Assembly (NCBI GenBank): GCA_903868145.1
Contig: CAIPTY010000015.1
Span: 79,029-143,028, forward strand
Origin: an uncultured Desulfuromonadales bacterium
GTDB taxonomy: Bacteria; Desulfobacterota; Desulfuromonadia; Geobacterales; Pseudopelobacteraceae
Direction: 5' to 3'
DNA length: 64,000 nt
Shown: positions 25,920 through 36,093 of the stretch, piece after piece
How positions within the stretch are numbered: position 1 is the stretch's first letter
How the letters are laid out: each line of letters begins with the position of its first letter
Made by a program: the position numbers and the translations under genes
The notes under the pieces: generated by a model
Database searches by the model: none
Told to the model about the DNA's origin: nothing
What the model saw: only the letters and a program-made list of their open reading frames with translations

Positions 25920-28094
25920 TGAAAGAGCCATGGCCAGCCCCGCATATTCAGGTTTGAGGATGAAACCGTAGCGCGCCAGCATTCCTGCGGCTACCGGTAT
26001 GCCGAGGATGTTGTAGAAAAGCGCCCAGAACAGGTTCTGCTTGACCTTTGACAGGGTCGCGCGCCCGATTTTAATTGCCCTGCACACATCCATCAGATCG
26101 TCGCGCATGAGGATGATATCACCGGTCTCCCTGGCCACATCCGTGCCGCCGCCAATGGCAATGCCGATCTCGGCCTGAGCCAGGGCAGGGGCATCGTTGA
26201 TGCCGTCACCAACCATACCGGTGATCATCTTGCGCTGCTGGTATTCCTTGACAACTTTCTGCTTGCGTTCCGGCAGAACCTCGGCTTCATAGGTGTCAAC
26301 ACCGGCCTGTTGTGCAACCATGGCTGCAACGTCAGCATGGTCGCCGGTGATCATGCAGGTCTTGATTCCCATGCGCTTGATCTCGCTGATGGCAGCGGCG
26401 GAATTGGGTTTGAGTGTATCAGCGAAGGCAGCAATGCCGACCAGGGTCGTTCCGGCAGCCACGTACATAAGTGATTTGCCCGACTCAGCCAGAGCTGCCG
26501 CCTTGTCCGCCAGCGGAGCCAGCGAGATTCCTTCCTCTTCCAGCAGCCGTTCATTGCCGACCGCCAGACGAAACCCCCCGTAGTTGCAGGTTATGCCATA
26601 GCCACCACGCTCTTCATAGTCATCCGCTTCACCGGCCTTGATTCCTGCCTTTTCAGCCGCCGTCATGGCCGCTTTCGCAAGCGGATGCGTCGAATGGGCC
26701 TCGGCGGTGGCCAGGCATTCCAGCAGGCGACTGGGGTCAACATGACGGCTCACCGGGATCAGGTCTGTCATTGTCGGCGTGCCGGTTGTCAAGGTGCCGG
26801 TCTTGTCAATCAGCAGTACCTGAAGGCGGGAGATAATCTCCAGAGCAGACCCTTTTTTTACCAGAATTCCCCGGTTCAGGGCAACCGCGCTACCGACCAT
26901 GATGGCCGTCGGCGTTGCCAGTCCCATGGCGCAGGGGCATGAGATGACGATTACCGTCACGGCAAACCTGAAAGCGGTCAGAAAATCGGAATGGAGGACG
27001 AAGAACCAGCAGATGAATGTAGCCACAGCAAGAATGATGACGGTCGGTACAAACCAGGCCGATACCCTGTCTGCAAAGCGCTGGATGGGCGCCTTGTCCG
27101 CCTGCGCTTCGCGTACCATCCTGACGATCTGTGACAGCAGGGTGGCCTCGCCGACCCGCGTGGCTCGAATCTTCAGCACGCCACTCTTGCTGATAGTGGC
27201 TCCGATAACTGCATCGCCGACATTTTTCATCACCGGCATCGCTTCACCGCTGACCATGGCCTCGTTTACGGCGCTGCTGCCTTCAATGACCTCGCCATCC
27301 ACCGGTATGGTTTCACCGGGACGCACCAGCACCACATCATCCACGCGGAGAATGGAAGCCGGCACCTCTTTTTCAGCAGTTCCTGTCACCAGTCGGGCCC
27401 TGTCGGTCTGGAGGCGCAGCAGGTGATGCAGGGTCTCTGTTGCCTTGCCGCGTGCGCGGGTCTCCAGGTATTTACCCAGACTGATGAAGGCTATCAGCAT
27501 GGCCGAAGTCTCGAAAAACACTTCCCGGCCGGGTCCGAGAAAACCGGTATACGCCAGAAGTGAGTAGAAATAGGCGGCCGATGTTCCCAATGCAACCAGC
27601 ACATCCATGTTGGCGCTGCGATTCCTGAGCGCGTTCAGCGCCCCCCGGTAAAACGTCAGGCCGGCCGAGAACTGAACCAGTGTGGCCAGGACGAAATTGA
27701 GCTGCATTATGGCCCGGTTGCCGTGCATGCCCATGGTGAACATGATGGGTAACGAGGCCGCCAGCGCAAAGATGAACCAGTTACGCTGAATGCGTGTGTC
27801 ATTGACGGTTGCCGACTCCGCATCCCGCAATTCAACCGGCGTGTAACCGGCTGAATGCACCAGACCGAAAACATTTGAGACCGTCAGGCGTTGGGGATCG
27901 AAACGGACAAAAGCTGATTCTGTAGTCAGGTTGACGATGGCGGTGCTGACGGCGGGATGAGCCAGCAGTTTTTTCTCCAGCGTGTTGACACAGGCCGCGC
28001 AGTGCAGGCCGCGCACTCCGAAGATGGTTTCGGCGGTGGGCTCAGGGGGGATGTCTATAAGGTCCGATGTCACGGATTCGTGTTGTTCACTCAA
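25863..28094 (-). CDS. copA: Copper-type P1B ATPase
   Basis: A heavy-metal exporting ATPase of about 743 residues. One N-terminal metal-binding domain has GLHCAAC; then come the membrane CPC motif in VISCPCAMGLATP, the phosphorylation site DKTGTLTTG, and the hinge GDGINDAP. CPC with GxxCxxC points to Cu(I) export. I prefer a TTG at 28094, which overlaps the upstream gene's stop as TTGA and has GGAG upstream; a start at 28127 would add 11 residues inside the previous gene. It probably is co-translated with the permease before it. Confidence 0.9.
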   Translation of the reverse strand: MSEQHESVTSDLIDIPPEPTAETIFGVRGLHCAACVNTLEKKLLAHPAVSTAIVNLTTESAFVRFDPQRLTVSNVFGLVHSAGYTPVELRDAESATVNDTRIQRNWFIFALAASLPIMFTMGMHGNRAIMQLNFVLATLVQFSAGLTFYRGALNALRNRSANMDVLVALGTSAAYFYSLLAYTGFLGPGREVFFETSAMLIAFISLGKYLETRARGKATETLHHLLRLQTDRARLVTGTAEKEVPASILRVDDVVLVRPGETIPVDGEVIEGSSAVNEAMVSGEAMPVMKNVGDAVIGATISKSGVLKIRATRVGEATLLSQIVRMVREAQADKAPIQRFADRVSAWFVPTVIILAVATFICWFFVLHSDFLTAFRFAVTVIVISCPCAMGLATPTAIMVGSAVALNRGILVKKGSALEIISRLQVLLIDKTGTLTTGTPTMTDLIPVSRHVDPSRLLECLATAEAHSTHPLAKAAMTAAEKAGIKAGEADDYEERGGYGITCNYGGFRLAVGNERLLEEEGISLAPLADKAAALAESGKSLMYVAAGTTLVGIAAFADTLKPNSAAAISEIKRMGIKTCMITGDHADVAAMVAQQAGVDTYEAEVLPERKQKVVKEYQQRKMITGMVGDGINDAPALAQAEIGIAIGGGTDVARETGDIILMRDDLMDVCRAIKIGRATLSKVKQNLFWALFYNILGIPVAAGMLARYGFILKPEYAGLAMALSSVSVVLNSLLLKRIGKRL

Positions 28095-29152
28095 TGTCTG
28101 AAATCTCCATTGATAAAATGTCCCCACGCAATCTTCATTGCGGATGCGATGGGGAGAGCAAGCAGGATACCCCAGAATCCCAGGAGTTCACCAAGGGCCA
28201 TCACCATGATGATGGTCACCAGCGGATTGAGATTCATGGATTTTTTGAATACCAGCGGCTTAACGATATAGCCTTCAAGGAAGTAGATCACTCCGAAAAC
28301 AAAGCCGATCTTTACCAGAATACCCACGGTCTGGTACTTGAACCACGCGAAGAACAGTGCCGGAAGGACGGCTATGATCACCCCGATAAAGGGCATGATC
28401 GAAGCTGCCCCCGCGAAGATGCCGCAGAAGAGCGGGTGGGGTATGTCCATGACATAGAGTGCCGGAGAGGCAAGCACTGCCACAATGATTGACACGATCA
28501 CCTGGCCCCGGAGATAACCGCCGATGCTGCTGTTTACCTCATTGCCGATGCCGGTCAGGATGTCGCGGCGATGTTCGGGGAGCCATGAGGAGACCGTCTT
28601 CATAATGAGCCGTTTGTAGTACAGCATGAAGAAGACCAGGATCGGTGAGAGCACAATGTTGAAAATGTTGAAGAAGATGCGGGTGCCAAACGTATAGACC
28701 ATTGCGCCCGCCTGTTCCGCCGCCTTGTCCACATTACCCGAGAACGTGTCGATCAGCCACTGGATCTCCTCAGAGCCGTGCTGTGACGGCAGTCGTGTTT
28801 TCCAGTCAAGCGCGATCAGCTTGATCTTCTGGATATACAGCGGGAGATCCCGAATGAAGCTGTCCCAGTTGATCGTAATCATCGGAACCATGAACGTCAG
28901 AAAAAAAACCGTCATAATGCCCAGAACTATGTACAGGAAAATCAGGACGTAGATGCGCCTGACGCCACGTTCCTCGGCTTTCAGCACGATCGGATCCAGC
29001 AGGTAGGCGATGACCCACGAGAGCAGAAAACAGGAGATGGTGTGCTGCAGGGCGTAGCCTGCCGCCGTCAGCAGGCAGAGAACCAGTATTGCGGCGATCA
29101 AACCACCGTAATTGCTCCGCGAGTGGTGCTGTCCGAGCGGCGAGTGGTGCAT
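28091..29152 (-). CDS. AI-2E family transporter
   Basis: A 353-residue inner-membrane protein of the AI-2E (PerM/TqsA) family, with N-terminal helices, a central soluble part, and the C-terminal family blocks GIFAGAASIMPFIGVIIAVLPA and LNPLVTIIMVMALGELLGFWGI. Members export small molecules or exchange sodium and protons; the name does not prove autoinducer transport. It is stop-start coupled to copA and follows the UPF0158 gene by seven bases. Confidence 0.87.
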   Translation of the reverse strand: MHHSPLGQHHSRSNYGGLIAAILVLCLLTAAGYALQHTISCFLLSWVIAYLLDPIVLKAEERGVRRIYVLIFLYIVLGIMTVFFLTFMVPMITINWDSFIRDLPLYIQKIKLIALDWKTRLPSQHGSEEIQWLIDTFSGNVDKAAEQAGAMVYTFGTRIFFNIFNIVLSPILVFFMLYYKRLIMKTVSSWLPEHRRDILTGIGNEVNSSIGGYLRGQVIVSIIVAVLASPALYVMDIPHPLFCGIFAGAASIMPFIGVIIAVLPALFFAWFKYQTVGILVKIGFVFGVIYFLEGYIVKPLVFKKSMNLNPLVTIIMVMALGELLGFWGILLALPIASAMKIAWGHFINGDFRH

Positions 29153-29159
29153 AGGCGCC

Positions 29160-29615
29160 TCAAATCTGAACGGTCAGCATTGATTTTGTCTCCATTGTGA
29201 ACAGGTCATGCTCTTCGAGCCAGTGTTTGACTCTACTGGTGAAAAAATCATCCTTCATTTCCATAAGTTTTTCGTGTTCATCCGGATAAAAGGAGAGAAC
29301 ATCGTTGAAATTTGCGTACGGCCTCCGCCCGGCCAGGGAATTCCTCAAGAGCGCCTGGAGTTCCCTGTCTTCCATCGATGCGACAAAATCCAGCAGAAGC
29401 TGCCGTTCGATGCCGTAGTCAAATCGCGGGATCTCCAGAAACCGCTCCTGATTGTTCTCCATCTGCCGCCAGAAGTTGTCGTCTTCCATCGCGGCCGGTA
29501 CGAAAAAAATCTCGCCGGTGAATCGGTCGAGAAAATACACCCGGTCACCCTTACCGCTGGTAAAAGCGTCCATCAGCTCTCCCCAGACTATTTCCACGTT
29601 ATGTATGAAAGCCAT
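29160..29615 (-). CDS. UPF0158 family protein
   Basis: A 151-residue soluble acidic protein. Features such as DRVYFLDRFTGEIFFVP near the N-terminus, the FLEIPRFDYGIERQLLLDF block and the C-terminal WLEEHDL fit the UPF0158 family of unknown function. The ATG at 29615 (MAFIHNVEIV) has GAGAGAGG eight bases before it. It heads the run of three minus-strand genes that ends with copA, and is divergent from the LpxH-like gene. Confidence 0.7.
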   Translation of the reverse strand: MAFIHNVEIVWGELMDAFTSGKGDRVYFLDRFTGEIFFVPAAMEDDNFWRQMENNQERFLEIPRFDYGIERQLLLDFVASMEDRELQALLRNSLAGRRPYANFNDVLSFYPDEHEKLMEMKDDFFTSRVKHWLEEHDLFTMETKSMLTVQI

Positions 29616-29674
29616 GGCGGCGACCTCTCTCTTCTCTATTGACTTCTTCGGGGAGTGACAGCACAATCCCGTTC

Positions 29675-30403
29675 ATGCGTACGATCTTGCTTGCCGATGC
29701 CCATCTGGTATCGCCGGATGACCACAACTACCAGCTTCTCCTGCGTTTTCTGCGCGAGCGGGAAGCCGATACGGAAACCCTCTTCATTATGGGGGACCTG
29801 TTTGATTTCTGGATGGGCTTCCCCTCAAATCCCTTCAGTCAGTATGCTCCCGTTATAGACGCGCTCGAAAGACTGAAACAAAGCGGCTGCCGACTGGTGT
29901 ATTTTGAGGGCAACCATGATTTCCACCTGGGCACTGTCTTCAGCAGCCGTCTGGGGGCAGAGATCCATACCGCCCCGAAAATCATGACGATCCAGGGGAA
30001 GCGTTTTTTGCTCTGTCACGGAGATCAGATAAACAGGTCGGATTACGGGTATCGACTGCTACGGCTGTTGCTGCATAATCGTCTTGCGCATGCCGCAGTC
30101 AACTTTTTCCCCCCTGCCCTGGCACTGCGGATCAGGGATCGGCTCCAGCACACCAGCCGGGCCAGCTATCAGGTCAACAGCGGTCGTTGGGATTATCAGG
30201 CCATCATCTGCGATTTTGCCGCTTCCGTAAAAGAGCAGGGCTGCGACGGCCTGATAACTGGCCACTTCCATCTGGCATTCCGCGAAGAACTGCAGCAAGC
30301 ACCTTTCGTGATTCTCTCCCTGGGTGACTGGATGGACCAGTTCACCTTTGGCGAACTGGTTGCTGGTGAACTGCAGCTGCACACCTACGCGCCTAGCGCC
30401 TGA
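29675..30403 (+). CDS. lpxH: UDP-2,3-diacylglucosamine diphosphatase-like metallophosphoesterase
   Basis: A 242-residue calcineurin-like phosphoesterase. The metal-binding motifs are ADAHL, GDLFDFWMG, EGNHDFHLG, LLCHGDQIN and GHFHLAF. The pattern and length fit LpxH, which splits UDP-diacylglucosamine to lipid X in lipid A synthesis at the inner membrane; the GNHD in place of the classic GNRD makes an LpxH2-like or related enzyme possible. The ATG at 29675 is chosen because the fold begins there. Its 3' end overlaps the convergent transpeptidase gene by 11 bases. Confidence 0.75.
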   Translation: MRTILLADAHLVSPDDHNYQLLLRFLREREADTETLFIMGDLFDFWMGFPSNPFSQYAPVIDALERLKQSGCRLVYFEGNHDFHLGTVFSSRLGAEIHTAPKIMTIQGKRFLLCHGDQINRSDYGYRLLRLLLHNRLAHAAVNFFPPALALRIRDRLQHTSRASYQVNSGRWDYQAIICDFAASVKEQGCDGLITGHFHLAFREELQQAPFVILSLGDWMDQFTFGELVAGELQLHTYAPSA

Positions 30404-31757
30404 AAAACTCCTCCAGCGCCTGTTCCCCCACCTGGGACGACTTTATTTTCCATTTATCATGATTGATGACCAGCGCCACCAGGGCGATCTTCGGATTGTT
30501 CGCAGGGGCAAATGCTGCAAACCAGGAATAATGGCCGCGCGGGTCGCTGCCGTTGATGGATCCGGTTTTAGCGGCGATCTCCACATTGAGTAGTGGGCGG
30601 CCACGCCGGTCATGAAAGGCCTTTCGAGATGTTCCGCTGGTGACGGTACTGGAGAGCATGCGCCTGAGCGATACCGCTGTCTCGGGAGTAACCAGGCGGC
30701 GTACCTCCCGGAGGGTGAAGGTCTCCTGCTGCGTCCCTCGTGCGTCAGTTATGCTGTCGACCAGGCCGGGCGCCATCATCATCCCGCCATTGGCTATGGC
30801 AGCCATCATAACGGCGGCGTGCAGGGGTGATATTTTTACCTCCCGGTCGAGCCCTGCACCCATCAGCATCAACTCCAGGCTGCCCTGGGGTTCGGCAGCC
30901 CTGCTTTCCCTGGCTGGCGTCCCCGGCAGGAGCGTCTGGTTAAAACCGAACCGGTTGACGCACTCCATGACGGAAGCTTTGCCGACGATATCACAGGCCA
31001 GGCGACCGTAAACCGGATTGATGGATTTGCCCATGGCGAATGTCACATCCATACGGTTATTTTTACCCCTGGGGGTTGCGGCCCATTTACGGGGATTCTC
31101 CGAGTAGGAGTTGCCACGGAACTCGATCACGGTTTCGGGCGTTATTTTTTTAGCCTCCAGGGCGGCCGAGGCGATAATGATCTTGAAGAGAGAGGCCATG
31201 GGGTAGAGTTCAAAAAAAGAACCCTGAGACCACGAGGGATCTGCGGATGAGTGGGACGTCATGGCCAGAATACGTCCTGTCGCCGGCTCGATTGCCACAA
31301 ATGCACCGTAGGGAACCTGGCTCTCCGCCAGAAAATCGTGGACACGTTTCTGCAAACCACCATTGATCGTGTAATGAAGCACCTGGCCATCCGCCGTCTT
31401 CGCCGTCAATTGATCAGAAGAACCTGTAGCACTTCCAAGGAGGTTACTGGCTGCTTCAAAGGTGCTGACCGGTGGGGCTTTTGCCGCCTCAGCTACAGAG
31501 CGAACCCATGAAGTGGCCCCCTTAACGGCTTTGGGAGTTTTCTGAAAGACGTAAACAGAGCATGGTGTCAGCGCCAGCACAACAGCAACAAACAGAAGGA
31601 GATACTTGAGCTGCTCGCGACGCTTGCCGGTGGGCATGGACAAACGCGGGAAAAATCGTCCCCCCGGGCGCTTGATTTTTCTATTTCCGTTACCGTATCG
31701 GGAAAAAGCGGTTTCGGGGGCACGTTTTCTTGAGGATAGATGTTTAAGTTCCTGCAT
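30393..31757 (-). CDS. Penicillin-binding transpeptidase
   Basis: A 454-residue protein with a cytoplasmic basic N-terminus, one membrane helix (about residues 50-68) and a periplasmic transpeptidase domain. The three active-site motifs are visible: ASLFK (SxxK), SIN (SxN) and KTGS. It has the class B style with GRILAMTSHSS ahead of the serine, but no long dimerisation domain, so it is shorter than PBP2 or PBP3. It likely makes peptidoglycan cross-links, perhaps in a specialised setting. Confidence 0.85.
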   Translation of the reverse strand: MQELKHLSSRKRAPETAFSRYGNGNRKIKRPGGRFFPRLSMPTGKRREQLKYLLLFVAVVLALTPCSVYVFQKTPKAVKGATSWVRSVAEAAKAPPVSTFEAASNLLGSATGSSDQLTAKTADGQVLHYTINGGLQKRVHDFLAESQVPYGAFVAIEPATGRILAMTSHSSADPSWSQGSFFELYPMASLFKIIIASAALEAKKITPETVIEFRGNSYSENPRKWAATPRGKNNRMDVTFAMGKSINPVYGRLACDIVGKASVMECVNRFGFNQTLLPGTPARESRAAEPQGSLELMLMGAGLDREVKISPLHAAVMMAAIANGGMMMAPGLVDSITDARGTQQETFTLREVRRLVTPETAVSLRRMLSSTVTSGTSRKAFHDRRGRPLLNVEIAAKTGSINGSDPRGHYSWFAAFAPANNPKIALVALVINHDKWKIKSSQVGEQALEEFFRR

Positions 31758-31831
31758 GGCATTCCGAGGTGTACATGATGAGTTGAACTATACAGACAAG
31801 TCAGAGACTTTGTCAATCAATGAGGGCTTTG

Positions 31832-32860
31832 TCAGAACGTGTTAATTCGGTTGATAAATGCCATCAGCAGGCCGTAGTGGTGATGGTCGAAGAGCATGGA
31901 GATGCGTGGGAGCGCCACCAGATCAGGTTCGTCGAGCTCTTCGGGAAAGGCTTCGCAGGAGCGGATACCCTCTTTTCCCACCCGCAGCTCAGGGAACTCG
32001 TCTTCCAGCGTGGCGATATTCTGCGGCGAAAGCGGCGTATTGAGCCGGATCACCAGGCGGCGATCGATAAATCGCATGGAGTGATAGACCCGGTAGAAGG
32101 TGTCGATGACCTCCACGGCCTCCTGCTCATTCTTGGTGATGGTGAAAAGTGAAAAGTCCTCACCCGAGATGAATCCCTTGACCAGCAGGCTCTCCTTTAT
32201 AAAATCGCAAAAACGCTCCCAGTACCCATCGGCGTCATCTATCAAAATCAAGGGTTTTGGTGATGTCTTGCCGGTCTGTATGAGCGTAAAGACTTCCATG
32301 GCCTCGTCCAGAGTGCCGAATCCCCCCGGAAAAACCGTTACGGCATCGGCCTCCTTGACGAAGGCGACCTTACGGTTGAAGAAGTACTTGTAGGTCAGCA
32401 GTCGGGGATTTCGCATCATGACCGGATTGGGTTTCTGCTCAAAGGGAAGACGGATATTGACGGCGAACGAATTCTCGCTCCCCGCCCCCTCGTTACCGGC
32501 CTGCATGATACCGGGGCCGCCGCCCGTAATGATCATGTATCCCTTATCCGCCAGGCTCTTGCTGAACCGGATGCATTTCAGATACATTTCATCGTCTGGT
32601 CTGGTGCGCGCCGAGCCGAAAATGGTAACTTTTTTACGGTCACGGTACGGACCGAACACCCGTGCGGTGAAGCGCATCTCCCGCAGTGTGCGGTTGATCA
32701 GTTTCAGGTCGGCCAGATAATCGGTTTCCTGTCCTGTTTTAAGGGTGGAAAGCAGCATTTCACGGATGATCTGTGGCTGATGGATGTTGCCCGCAGTTTC
32801 GATCAGGCGGGTTATAAGTTCATCAATCGTCTGATTGTCGTGGGAGAAACTAGTCTCCAT
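31832..32860 (-). CDS. LOG family protein, possible nucleotide 5'-monophosphate phosphoribohydrolase
   Basis: A 342-residue protein with the LOG/lysine-decarboxylase-like motif GGGPGIMQAGNEGA and PGGFGTLDE, which bind the nucleotide and hold the catalytic residues. Enzymes of this family release the base from nucleoside monophosphates (PpnN, LOG). Extra segments at both ends make it longer than the 190-residue plant LOG type and nearer to the PpnN-like class. The start at 32860 (METSFSHDNQ) has GAGGTGG upstream. Confidence 0.8.
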   Translation of the reverse strand: METSFSHDNQTIDELITRLIETAGNIHQPQIIREMLLSTLKTGQETDYLADLKLINRTLREMRFTARVFGPYRDRKKVTIFGSARTRPDDEMYLKCIRFSKSLADKGYMIITGGGPGIMQAGNEGAGSENSFAVNIRLPFEQKPNPVMMRNPRLLTYKYFFNRKVAFVKEADAVTVFPGGFGTLDEAMEVFTLIQTGKTSPKPLILIDDADGYWERFCDFIKESLLVKGFISGEDFSLFTITKNEQEAVEVIDTFYRVYHSMRFIDRRLVIRLNTPLSPQNIATLEDEFPELRVGKEGIRSCEAFPEELDEPDLVALPRISMLFDHHHYGLLMAFINRINTF

Positions 32861-33042
32861 TGACGCCACCTCAATGTTCTTGCTGGACTTGATTGGAGCG
32901 CTAAAGGTATCACAGGTTGCCTGCCATTGCAAATGCGGTGGAATCAAGAGATTTCGCTTTCGGTGGATCAAGCACTGTTTTTGATTTTATAAGTTGTTTG
33001 TGTCTACTCTACCCAGGAGCTAACCCTGCTTAAAACAAGCGC

Positions 33043-33071
33043 TTGCATTCGATCCTGACGTATAGTAGTAT
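33043..33071 (+). promoter_or_regulatory. Putative promoter of the PpiD-like gene
   Basis: TTGCAT (33043-33048) and TAGTAT (33066-33071) with a 17-base spacer. Transcription would begin near 33078, right at a hairpin. Confidence 0.4.
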
Positions 33072-33079
33072 CCGCCTTC

Positions 33080-33098
33080 ACGCCGCCTGTAGCGGCGT
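33080..33098 (+). promoter_or_regulatory. Hairpin at the predicted 5' end of the PpiD-like mRNA
   Basis: Seven-base GC-rich arms, ACGCCGC and GCGGCGT, with a five-base loop, followed by TTTTA. It could be a 5' stabilising stem or a weak attenuator about 40 bases before the start codon. Confidence 0.45.
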
Positions 33099-33136
33099 TT
33101 TACATGGAAATCACCTGGGTAAGGAGCTTCTCTGTC

Positions 33137-34726
33137 ATGCTGGATGTCATGCGCAAGCAAAAAAACTCGATCATCATCAAGGTTGTCTTTGTCATTATCG
33201 TTCTGTCGTTTGTCGGCACCATGTTCCTTGTATGGGGTGAGGGAAGAAGCGGCATGCGGGGAGGCAGTCTCGGGTATGCCGCCAAGGTCGACGGCAGCAA
33301 GATCACCCTGGAAGAATACCAGAGTTCCTATCAGCGTATCCGCAACATCTACCAGCAGATTTATGGTCAATCCCTGCCGGCCGATATGGAGAAGACGCTG
33401 GGGCTGAGAAAAATGGCGCTCGACAGCCTGATCGACAACTTTCTGGTCAGGAAGGAAGCCAAGACCATGGGGATTACGGTTTCCAAGGAAGATGTGTCGA
33501 ACGCCATTGCCGCCATGCCCACATTCCAGAAAGACGGCGCCTTCAGTTTTGATCTCTATATCCAGTTATTGAAAAGCAACCGCATGACCCCAAAGGATTT
33601 TGAGGTGGGGCAGAAGGATGAACTCATCCTCAAGAAGGCCCGCCAGGCCATAAAGGACAAGGCAACTGTCAGTGATGAAGAGGCTCTGGCTCGCTTCAAA
33701 AGGGATAACGACAAGGTAGAGCTTGAGTATGCCGCATTTGCCCCCATGGATGTGATTGGGGAGGTAAAGCTGACCGATGCCGACCTGAATGACTATCTGC
33801 AAAAGAATCAGGCCGAATTCAAGACACCCGAGAAGGTCTCTGTTTCCTACATTCTGCTTGATCCCGCGAGCCAGGCGTCCAAACTGACGGTGACGGAAGA
33901 TGAGATTCAGACCTACTACCAGAAAAACATCGACAAGTTCCAGGGTAAGGATGGCATCCAGCCGCTGAAGGACGTCAAGGAGAGAGCCAGGGCGGAAGCA
34001 CTGAAGCAGAAGGGCGCCAAGCAGGCTTTTGAGCTGGCCGCCGACACCCTGTACAAGAATATCAAGTCCGGTGATCTGAATCTGATAGCCGGACAGCTCA
34101 AGCTGAAAATCCAGGAGACCCCCGTCTTTGCAGCAGCGAACCCTGCCGAGTCTCTGGCCGGAGAGGCCGCCGTTATCAAGAAGGCCTTTGAACTGAAACA
34201 AGGTGAACTTGGCGGACCGGTAGAGACTGCCAAAGGTATATACATCCTTAAGATAAAAGAGCGCAAAGAGGCCGTTGTGCCCCCGTTGTCCGAGATCAAG
34301 GCTGCCGTAGAGCAGAAAGCCAGAGGGGTGAAGTCTGTGGAGCTGGCTCAGAAAAAGACTGAAGATGCCGCCAGACAGCTTGTATCAAAGGCGACCATCA
34401 AGACGCAACCTACCGGTAGTTTTGCTTATTCAGCTCAAGGCGATGTACCGGGCATCGGCAATTCCCCCGATTTGATGGAAGCCGCCTTCAAGCTGACCCC
34501 GGCCTCTCCCGCAGCCGCAACCCCCTTCAAGGTCGGAGGTCGCTGGTATGCCGTGCGCCTCAAACAGCGTACTGAGGCTCCCAAGGCGGATTTCGACAAG
34601 ACCCGTGAAGAGCTGAAAAAGAAAATGCTCCCCAGGAAGCAGGAAGAAACTCTGGAAAATTGGATCAAGGATCTCAGAACAAAGGTAAAAATCGAAATCA
34701 ACCAGGCGCTTATCGCGGATAAATAG
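33137..34726 (+). CDS. PpiD/SurA-like periplasmic folding factor
   Basis: A 529-residue membrane-anchored protein: [16 protein letters not shown], one N-terminal helix, then a SurA N-terminal chaperone domain ([20 protein letters not shown] near residue 48). PpiD-type proteins help outer-membrane and secreted proteins fold. I do not see the parvulin active-site block in the middle (no HILV or GGDLG-type segment), so it may be a chaperone without isomerase activity. The start at 33137 has AAGGAGC upstream. purC follows by ten bases, so both may be on one transcript. Confidence 0.78.
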   Translation: MLDVMRKQKNSIIIKVVFVIIVLSFVGTMFLVWGEGRSGMRGGSLGYAAKVDGSKITLEEYQSSYQRIRNIYQQIYGQSLPADMEKTLGLRKMALDSLIDNFLVRKEAKTMGITVSKEDVSNAIAAMPTFQKDGAFSFDLYIQLLKSNRMTPKDFEVGQKDELILKKARQAIKDKATVSDEEALARFKRDNDKVELEYAAFAPMDVIGEVKLTDADLNDYLQKNQAEFKTPEKVSVSYILLDPASQASKLTVTEDEIQTYYQKNIDKFQGKDGIQPLKDVKERARAEALKQKGAKQAFELAADTLYKNIKSGDLNLIAGQLKLKIQETPVFAAANPAESLAGEAAVIKKAFELKQGELGGPVETAKGIYILKIKERKEAVVPPLSEIKAAVEQKARGVKSVELAQKKTEDAARQLVSKATIKTQPTGSFAYSAQGDVPGIGNSPDLMEAAFKLTPASPAAATPFKVGGRWYAVRLKQRTEAPKADFDKTREELKKKMLPRKQEETLENWIKDLRTKVKIEINQALIADK

Positions 34727-34736
34727 GAGGATTAAT

Positions 34737-35627
34737 ATGTCACAACTTGTCATGCAGACAGATTTTCCCGGCCTTAACCTGACCGCCCGTGGCAAGGTGC
34801 GAGACATCTACGATCTGGGCGATACCCTGCTAATGGTCACGACTGATCGCATCTCGGCCTTTGATGTCATCATGAATGAGCCAATCCCGGACAAGGGCTT
34901 TGTACTGACCCAGATTTCGGCTTTCTGGTTCCGCCAGATGGCGGATATTGTCCCCAATCACATCATCTCGACCGATGTGGCCGAGTATCCTGCCGTGTGT
35001 CAACCCTACGCGGAGGTGCTGAAGGGTCGCTCAATGTGGGTGAGGAAGGCACAACCGCTGGCTGCCGAGTGCATCGTGCGCGGGTACGTGTCCGGTTCCG
35101 GCTGGAAGGATTATAAGGCAAACGGATCCATCTGCGGCATTCAACTACCGTCGGGACTCAAGGAGTCCGACCGTCTGGCGGAACCTATATTCACGCCATC
35201 AACCAAGGCCGAACTCGGCACCCATGACGAGAATATCTCTTTTGATCAGATGGTTGCGCAGTGTGGTCGCGATCTGGCTGAGCAGGCGCGTGACTACACC
35301 CTGAAGATCTATTCCCGTGCCCGTGACCTGGCTGCCGGGAAGGGGATCATCATCGCCGATACCAAGTTCGAGTTTGGCGTTTTTGAAGACAGGCTGATCA
35401 TTATCGATGAGTGCATGACCCCGGACTCCAGCCGTTTCTGGCCGCAGGATCAGTATCAGCCAGGGGGGGCGCAGCCCAGTTTTGACAAGCAGTTCCTGCG
35501 GGACTATCTGGAAACCCTCGACTGGGGCAAGACCGCTCCGGCGCCTCCGCTGCCGGCCGAGATTATTGAAAAGACCGCCCAGAAATACCGGGAGGCGCTG
35601 CACCGTATTGCCGGAATAACGGTTTAG
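34737..35627 (+). CDS. purC: SAICAR synthase
   Basis: Purine synthesis step joining aspartate to CAIR with ATP. The 296-residue length fits the longer bacterial/yeast type. Visible motifs are [13 protein letters not shown] near the N-terminus, [25 protein letters not shown] and [28 protein letters not shown] precedes the ATG. Confidence 0.96.
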   Translation: MSQLVMQTDFPGLNLTARGKVRDIYDLGDTLLMVTTDRISAFDVIMNEPIPDKGFVLTQISAFWFRQMADIVPNHIISTDVAEYPAVCQPYAEVLKGRSMWVRKAQPLAAECIVRGYVSGSGWKDYKANGSICGIQLPSGLKESDRLAEPIFTPSTKAELGTHDENISFDQMVAQCGRDLAEQARDYTLKIYSRARDLAAGKGIIIADTKFEFGVFEDRLIIIDECMTPDSSRFWPQDQYQPGGAQPSFDKQFLRDYLETLDWGKTAPAPPLPAEIIEKTAQKYREALHRIAGITV

Positions 35628-35778
35628 CCTGAAAAGAGGTGCGTGCTGCCGCGTGCACCAGCGCTGTTTTTGAGAAAATTATTCTGCCGCGCTGGAAAAT
35701 TCAAAACCCTGTGTTATACTTCCGTTGTGCAGCGCAGATGCCTGCATCGACCTTACAGGGAGAGGAAGGGACAGCGAC

Positions 35779-35958
35779 ATGAAACTGGACCAGATAAAGG
35801 TAATCGCCGCCCAGCATGGTATCAAGGCGGGGAAGATGAAGAAAGCAGATCTGGTGCGAGCCATTCAGCAGGCCGAAAAAAACGATTCCTGCTTTGATAC
35901 GGGCCAGGCAGGCAGTTGCGGGCAGGACGCTTGCCTGTGGCGCGAGGACTGCGGCTGA
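35779..35958 (+). CDS. Small SAP-like, cysteine-rich protein
   Basis: A 59-residue protein starting MKLDQIKVIAAQHGIKAGK. The first 35 residues look like a SAP/Rho-N helix-turn-helix (KKADLVRAIQQAE), a nucleic-acid-binding fold; the tail has four Cys in CFDTGQAGSCGQDACLW and EDCG, which could bind a metal. GGAGAGGAAGGGA lies upstream. No partner is nearby (convergent to the Lon-like gene). A small DNA- or RNA-binding regulator is a guess. Confidence 0.6.
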   Translation: MKLDQIKVIAAQHGIKAGKMKKADLVRAIQQAEKNDSCFDTGQAGSCGQDACLWREDCG

Positions 35959-36093
35959 GCAGTGAATTGCTGAACCAAATTTCCTGAAACGACAGCGTCA
36001 GACAGCAGCCTGTTTTTCCGCGCACCCAGGCACCTTCTGCGGTTCAACTCCTGTTTGGGTCGTAGAAGACGATCCTTTCTGCCACATCGCCCG

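Noticed and set aside
25863..29615. Copper ATPase, permease and UPF0158 genes as part of an iron organelle
   Set aside because: They are 24 kb away on the other strand and fit ordinary copper export and envelope roles.
35959..36093. Terminator or small RNA between the SAP-like and Lon-like genes
   Set aside because: No stable stem with a T-run could be seen by eye.
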